NCBI GenBank assembly: GCA_963576565.1
Contig: OY755038.1
Location: forward strand, 205,379,013-205,443,012
Source of the DNA: Aspidapion aeneum
Lineage: Eukaryota; Arthropoda; Insecta; Coleoptera; Brentidae
Length of the DNA stretch: 64,000 nt
Reading direction: 5' to 3'
Below, piece after piece: positions 58,571 to 64,000 of this stretch; the first letter of the stretch is position 1; each line of letters begins with the position of its first letter. The position numbers were made by a program, and so were the translations under genes. Below the pieces are notes generated by a model that was not told the DNA's origin, searched no databases, and saw only the letters and a list, made by a program, of their open reading frames with translations.

Positions 58571-58807
58571 TTAAATAAAAAAAACACTCAACTGCTAAAT
58601 TTACTTGTACCTACTAGTCGCAGTTACAAAATTGATAGTTACACCTATAATGTACGACATGCTTCAACTTTTAGTTTTGATGCCCGAGCGCACTTACCAA
58701 ATTATACAGTTTTGTATTTTCATGAATCAGGTTATTGGGATACTTTGTAGCGAACTGCGACTAGTAGGTATACAAGTAAATTTAGCAGTTGGGTGCTTTT
58801 TTATTTA
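58571..58807. mobile_element. Small MITE with about 56-bp inverted ends and TTAA flanks
   Basis: The left arm TTAAATAAA...CTACTAGTCGCAGTT (58571-58624) is inverted at 58753-58807 with few mismatches, including ACTGCTAAATTTACTTGTA. TTAA at both ends would suit piggyBac-type duplication but is also part of the palindrome. Confidence 0.75.
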
Positions 58808-61210
58808 AAATTACACATACGCAATTCATTTAACTAAACCAAGGTACCTGATTATTGTCGAACATGCCCAAAGGGTAGATAGGTGCGTTTCTACAAACAT
58901 TGAGTAAAAGTGGGGGAGGGGTGAACTAGCAAAACGGTATTGACAAAAATCTTAAAGCATGTGCAGAAAGAATTTTTGAAATCCCTTTATATTTGTGAAA
59001 GTTATAGCTACAACTATTGCTTCGTCCCGGCGTTTAGTTTTAAGATATAAAATTTAGAGACATTTATCTAAATTAGAATGCTTTTTATTTTCTTTTTTTT
59101 TCTATAGTTATGCTAAAACTTTATACTTAAAGTTACTTTTATTTCTTGGTTTAAACTAATTTAGTTACTAAGATATGCCTTGCCTACAAAAAGGGTAAAA
59201 ATTTGAATTTGCGCAGTGAATTATATGCTCAAGAATGCATTGACTTTACTTTATTATGTTTGCTTTCTTTCTACCTTGAGTATATCAATTTTCCATCCTT
59301 TTTTTAATTTAAGTTTTTTCCCTAATTTTACACATACCATTACTGCTGTATTGCTTCATATAGCAGTGCTCCAACATCCGTCTTGCTATACGGAGCTCAT
59401 GCGAATATTTGGGGTACTCTCCATACCAGAGATATATATTGATCGCCAAGTGAAATCACATGCGTGCTTTTAAGACCGCGGTCGTGTATAAACATTTTAT
59501 GGATTGCTTCGATGTACTACTGCTACTACTTTGATTGGAATTATTTGGATTCGACTGTGCAGCTGTCCATGTAACAAGTTCCTTTCATCCAAGGGTAAGT
59601 CAAAATGTTTTTGAGCTGCGTTTCTTTACATTTTTTACTTATTCCCTATGCTACTATTCATAACTAAGAACACAAAAGTGTAACCTAAGAGTGGGAACTA
59701 TTGGACTGGAGATCCCTATTGCTACAGTTCGGTTGGTTTGTTGACTTTTTCATGCGAAAGACGTCTCGACCGACCATTTTTTGGTTCTTCGAGCCGGATT
59801 TCCCGTTCTGCTTAATAGGTGCTCTCAGAGTTGCATAATTGTGTTTGAAGTTAGGACTTTACTTTGCGTCTTTTTGAGACAAGGCATATCTTAGGTTTTA
59901 CATTTTATCTACGGTGTGTCTATTGTACGTTGCACGTACCAACTTGCATTGCATTTTTTATCAGGAGGGCGGGGCGGAGAGAGGGAGAGGTAGGAGGAAC
60001 TAGTAAAATTGTGTTGGAAAAAAATCTTATAGCGAGTGCAGAAAGAATTTGGAAATCATAAAATGTATTTGATGAAATTATGCGAATATGGTTTTTGAAG
60101 AGGGTGGGGGGATGACAGGAGGGGACATTGGTGGGAGTAGGGCCGACTTCAAAGTAATTACCGCAAACTAGAAGACATTTGCAATGGATGATCAAAGGAA
60201 TATCATTAATATTGCCTGAAACTTTGGTAATTTGTATGCCTTAAAGCCTACATCATGTGACGAAATGGCATCTGACGACCGTTACGTTGACTTCTGTTCA
60301 TCACAAAATATAACCTATAGCACCTTCGGGATCAGTAGCAATTCAACGACACCTTTTTTGTCAAAATTGGTTCAGCCCTTCCTTTATGCAATATGTGTAC
60401 TTCTGGCAACCATTTTGAGTAATTGCGATGGGGATATCCCTGTAGGCGTAGGCAAGAAAAATCAGTGTTTAGACGTGTGTCATACATCACGGAAGGCAGA
60501 CCTGCGTTCTAATAAGAAACGTTATTGACATGCTGTTTTAAAATGCTTTTTTGTCTGTTTTAAACTAATATTTTATATATTTTTTGTGTTTGAGTTAGTC
60601 TAAAAGCATTAAAATGTATGTTTTAAGCAGTTTTTTTAATTTTTTGTATAATTTAACACAAAAAAGTGCCTGCCGAAATTACCCACAGCCTAGAATGGGG
60701 TTTTGGTATTTTCGGCAGTACTGCCGAAAGTACGTGCAGGTCCAGTTTTTTGATTATTTGTTTGATGTTTATATGTTATATCTCAAAAACCACTGAAGCA
60801 ATTAAATCAGCACATGGATACTAACTTAGCACCTAAAGAACACTTTAATATCCACCAACAAAAAAAAATATTTTTAACTCACCAAAGCCATTTCACGAAT
60901 CTGACCAGTTAGGGATAGTTTTCTTCTAAAAAAGGGCGTCCAGAGTGGTATTTCGATGGTGAACATGGAGCACTTAAATAGTAGAGCCATTTGCACCCAT
61001 TTTTTATTAATAGACATGTTTTTTAACATTTGGTCTGCTAACTTTTTTTTAAGCTAGCAGATCAATCAATAGCAAACCAATCAATATCTCAAAAACCACT
61101 GGAGCAATTAAATCGGGAATTGGGTACTTAATTAGCACTTAATATGCACTTAATAATCCAATCAAAAAATTTTTGATCTGCCACAAGTGGTCTGCTAACT
61201 TAAAGGACGT
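58808..61210. other. 2.4 kb, no confident gene
   Basis: Mostly unassigned. A 98-codon plus frame at 60232-60528 contains a hydrophobic stretch (FLYAICVLLATIL) and two Cys near the end but matches nothing I recognise. 60660-60745 has CTGCCGAAA/TTTCGGCAG inversions. Confidence 0.4.
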
Positions 61211-61325
61211 CGTATTTTATACTATTTTATGTTTGTATTCATGAAATATGTGGAAACTATCTAAAAAAATCTTAGCTTCGGGGGGGGGGCTAGACCACCC
61301 AGGCCCCCCGTTATATACGCCACTG
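61211..61325 (-). mobile_element. hAT-type MITE fragment
   Basis: The reverse complement matches the left two-thirds of 33352-33540 (CAGTGGCGTATATAACGGGG, AAGCTAAGATTTTTTTAGAT) and stops short of the other end. Confidence 0.8.
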
Positions 61326-61825
61326 AGGTCTGGCACACACTATTTAAATAAAGTTATTGCTTTATTACTGCTAGATTTTGAAATATCCATTAAGTCGCTC
61401 TATTGTTAAAAAAAAATTACTTTAAAGTGTAAGCCGAATGCCGATCAAAGAAGAAAAGCAAACGTCGTTTTCTAAATTTCCAAATAATAAAAAAGCAATT
61501 TTCCGAAAGTAGAGTGACTCGATGGAATAGTAAACAAATCCGTTTGGCCCGCAATATTCGCCAGCACTGCGCCCTACTTTTCTCGATATCATTCCCCTAA
61601 AAAAACTTTTGGACCTTTCCTGTTTATTATTTTGTCATAGATTTTTAGAAGTTCATTGTTATCAGGAGAAATTTATTTCATTCACCAAAAAAATTTTACC
61701 ACGTTAGTAGGGTTTGATTTTAAATTAAAAATCAAACAAGTTTCGTGGTTAATCGGGTATAAAGGAGTTTTTGTTTCTCTCATATTTTTCCGTGGGTAGC
61801 TTGAAAGCCTAATGGACACCTAATA

Positions 61826-61873
61826 AGTGTTGACAATTAACTGTTTCGTCCTTATGGGACTCCTCAGAACACT
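61826..61873 (-). ncRNA. Type I hammerhead ribozyme motif, complete
   Basis: On the minus strand, in order: stem I strand AGTGTT; core CTGAGGA (consensus CUGANGA); stem II GTCC-CATAA-GGAC; core GAA; a 3-bp stem III ACA/TGT with loop GTTAAT; cleavage C (GUC triplet type); stem I strand AACACT, fully pairing with AGTGTT. All conserved core bases and both core-flanking pairs (G10.1-C11.1, A15.1-U16.1) are present. Predicted cleavage is between 61832 and 61831. The open stem I and very short stem III are the form known from Penelope-like elements and retrozymes. Confidence 0.85.
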
Positions 61874-62084
61874 ACTTGGTCAATGCGACACTCTTGCGAA
61901 GTTAATTAGACGGTTTCGTTTCTAATCCTATGTAAACAGTGATAAAACTCTAGCAGGAAGCGCCATCTACCGAGATACGAGAGAAATTAAAACAAGAGCA
62001 GGCAAAAATAAACTGCTATACATACCGATCAATGAAAAGACCGATTACAAACAAAAAGAAAAAAAGTAATCCATGACCTACGAC

Positions 62085-63257
62085 CATTGGCGTAGCTAGG
62101 GGGGGGCAGGGGGGGGCCCTGAAGTCCCTCAGGCCCCCCCTAAGATATTTTAGGCCTCCCCTACCGACTACTAGTAAAAGAACATGACGCTGAAAATACA
62201 TACTTTTCTATTATTATTCGGGAAATATTCAAATAAAATAGGTGCATTAAAATTTAAAATCATTCAGATAATGTTTACATTTCAGGAAAAAGCCCTTGTC
62301 TTGCGGAATTAGGCTTTTTCTCTTTAAATTATCGGTAACTTTTCTGCACACATGCAATTTCCCGAAAATATTTTTTAAAATTAAACATAATTATGCATAT
62401 TGAATATTTCATACATGTTGGCGACATCTTGTAAAATAAATGTAAGTTAAATTTCGCATTTAATAAAAACAGCGACCTTTGCCCCTCTGTTTCCGAAATC
62501 GGGTTGTAGATGTAAGGTTATAAAAGACCTTTTTAAACTGTTTTTCTAAAATAAATATAATAATCTTTTTAGTTTTTTTGAGGTTAGCGTTTAGTGTCTT
62601 ATGAAAATTTTCCGATTTTGGTGACAATTTCATAACCATTTTCATATTAAGTTTTCCACGTCGTTAAATGGAATAAATTCGTCGAGCAATACCGGGAAAT
62701 TTTTAATATTAATACTTCTACTCTAAGAGCAGAAATTACCGTTTTAAAGAATTGTATTTTTCGGTTAAATCAAACTGTTGGTCATGATTCTATCAAACAA
62801 CATATAGCAGAAACAGCAAACCTCTACCAACTTTTTAAAGTTGCGAGTATTCTTCCAATTTCAAGTGCAACTTGCGAGAGGTATTTCTCTGCCATGAGGA
62901 GAGTTTTTAATTGGCTTAGAACAACTATGACTCAAGAGAGACACTCAGGTTTGTCATTGTTATTCATAGAAAAAGATGTTGAGGTCGACTTAGACAGTGT
63001 GGTAGACGCTTTCAGTCAGCGACGTAGAAAACTTTCTTTGTAGAATTGCTGAATTACATACTTCCTGTGTATACATATAAATAAGTTGGTAAATGTATTA
63101 TTAAATTTGTTATATTAAAATATTAGAACATTTAATGCGCGTATTTTTTTTATTCATTGCACACTTTGCACGACTCTTTAAAACCTATGTTTGCTTTTTG
63201 TTCAAGATAGACCGGGGCCACGGCCCCCCCTGAAAAGCAAGGCTAGCTACGCCAATG
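62085..63257 (+). mobile_element. hAT element, internally deleted, perfect 8-bp duplication
   Basis: CATTGGCGTAGCTAGG...CCTAGC-like TAGCTACGCCAATG, flanked by CCTACGAC at 62077-62084 and 63258-63265. 1,173 bp; it retains only the C-terminal end of a transposase. Confidence 0.94.
62650..63043 (+). pseudogene. hAT transposase C-terminal dimerisation region
   Basis: The plus strand reads LPISSATCERYFSAMRRV, NWLRTTMTQERHSGLSLL and a short acidic tail ending at TAG 63041-63043. This is the hAT-family C-terminal dimerisation motif (L-P-x-S-A-x-x-E-R-x-F-S and W-L-R-x-x-M), of the ZMYM/P52rIPK-like group. Upstream the frame extends to about 62650 with only weak similarity; the DNA-binding BED finger and DDE core are absent, so the copy is non-autonomous. 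It lies in the same orientation and within the inverted ends of the element above. Confidence 0.85.
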
Positions 63258-63650
63258 CCTACGACAGATCTTCTGCCTTTCAGGCCAGATCAACACTTAT
63301 TGCGTTTTTATCCGCCATCAGACACGTGGGCGTCTATCAGCGGAATTTTTAAGTCGAATAATACTAGCAAACGTGAAATTTAGAAGCCTGAAAGGCAGAA
63401 GAGCTGTCGTAGGTCACGGATTAGTTTTTTTTTCTTTTTATTTGTAATCGGTCTTTTCATTGATCAATATCTATAGCAGTTTATTTTCGCCTAATCTTGT
63501 TTTGGTTTCTCTAGTATCTCGGTAGATGGCGCACCTTGCTAGAGTTTTCTCACTATTTACATAGGATTAAAGACGAAACCGTCTAATTAACTTCGCAAGA
63601 GTGTCACATCGACCAAGCAGTGTTCTGAGGAGTCCCATAAGAACGAAACA

Positions 63651-64000
63651 TAAAAATTCAATTTGTGATAAAATAAATCTATTTCAATTATTTTTTTTGC
63701 TTAATTAAAAACTGACTTTGCTTGTCGACCGTGAAGTAAAATAAACCCATCTCCTAGGAAACTAAACCGATTTTAAAAATCAGAAGAAGAATCCAAATAC
63801 CTTTCAATGGGGGTATTGCATGCCCCCCCTTTATTTTTAAAAATGTTGATTTTGTCAAATGTTTGACATTAGGTTCATTCGACATAATTGCCACTTATTT
63901 CAAATATCCTCAAAAAAAAGTCCCATTAAAAAGCCTTTTTACCAGAAATCGATATCTCTGTCTGTTTAAAAGTTAGAAGGGGAAAGTCTATCCTAAAAGG
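63651..64000. other. No feature recognised
   Basis: AT-rich, with a C-run at 63822. Nothing assigned. Confidence 0.6.

Larger units (their letters stand above)
61841..63650. repeat. Hammerhead-bearing inverted repeat, arms about 265 bp
   Basis: The left arm is 61841-62084 plus 63266-63285 (split by the hAT element); the right arm is 63386-63650. Shared blocks include GAGGAGTCCCATAAG, TTAATTAGACGGTTTCGT, GATGGCGC, AATCGGTCTTTTCATTGATC and CTGCCTTTCAGGC. The loop is 100 bp. Arm homology ends inside the hammerhead: the left arm has the whole ribozyme, the right arm only up to GAAACA (63619-63650, with one C-A mismatch in stem II). Confidence 0.88.

Noticed and set aside
60232..60528. 98-codon frame with a hydrophobic segment
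   Set aside because: Could be a small gene or exon, but nothing recognisable and no supporting context; mentioned only as part of an unassigned region.
63600..63655. Right-arm hammerhead as a second functional ribozyme
   Set aside because: Lacks the second stem III strand, the cleavage site and one stem I strand, and has a stem II mismatch; it is only a partial copy.

Overview
This is an AT-rich eukaryotic, almost certainly insect, window: no operons, rRNA, CRISPR or bacterial genes, but a dense, nested landscape of transposable elements of arthropod type (BEL/Pao LTR retrotransposons with DUF1759-type Gag, a Penelope-like element, CR1-like and RTE-like LINEs, hAT, mariner/pogo-type, Harbinger-like and P-like DNA elements, foldback elements and microsatellites). 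I found no convincing host gene; one possible first exon at 53277-53467 is offered at low confidence. The species cannot be named from the sequence. Layout. 1-3.97 kb: a minus-strand BEL/Pao gag-pol reading frame, open to the left edge and without a stop, followed by its leader and a probable LTR. 4.0-5.7 kb: a Penelope-like element with RT and GIY-YIG domains. 5.7-8.5 kb: MITEs and a 307-bp tandem duplication. 8.5-16.2 kb: a foldback element (9-bp target duplication) whose arms are short tandem repeats, split by a second BEL/Pao copy (9140-15885) that has essentially identical LTRs but a heavily damaged interior. 16.2-19.5 kb: a nest in which a mariner-like MITE contains two copies of a P-like MITE, one of which contains a hairpin-ended repeat. 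20.3-21.8 kb: a 1.5-kb imperfect palindrome. 22.1-28.9 kb: Penelope, THAP/P-type transposase, LINE and Harbinger fragments. 29-39 kb: mostly unassigned AT-rich DNA with small hAT MITEs and a 430-bp octamer satellite. 39.5-48.3 kb: a third BEL/Pao copy (minus strand, 5-bp target duplication, LTRs about 1% diverged) interrupted in gag by a 2.05-kb CR1-like LINE that reads on in frame from Gag. 48.5-58.6 kb: tandem repeats, mariner/pogo-type MITEs and a second foldback element. 61.8-63.7 kb: an inverted repeat whose left arm carries a complete type I hammerhead ribozyme motif on the minus strand, with a hAT element inserted in that arm. The elements do not form a pathway; they form a stratigraphy, and perfect target-site duplications at many joints allow insertion order to be read. 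The most notable signals are the hammerhead-bearing inverted repeat (61826-63650), the two foldback elements with tandem-repeat arms, a P-like MITE family with 7-bp duplications near a P/THAP-type exon pair, and a defective BEL/Pao copy with near-identical LTRs that suggests mobilisation in trans.
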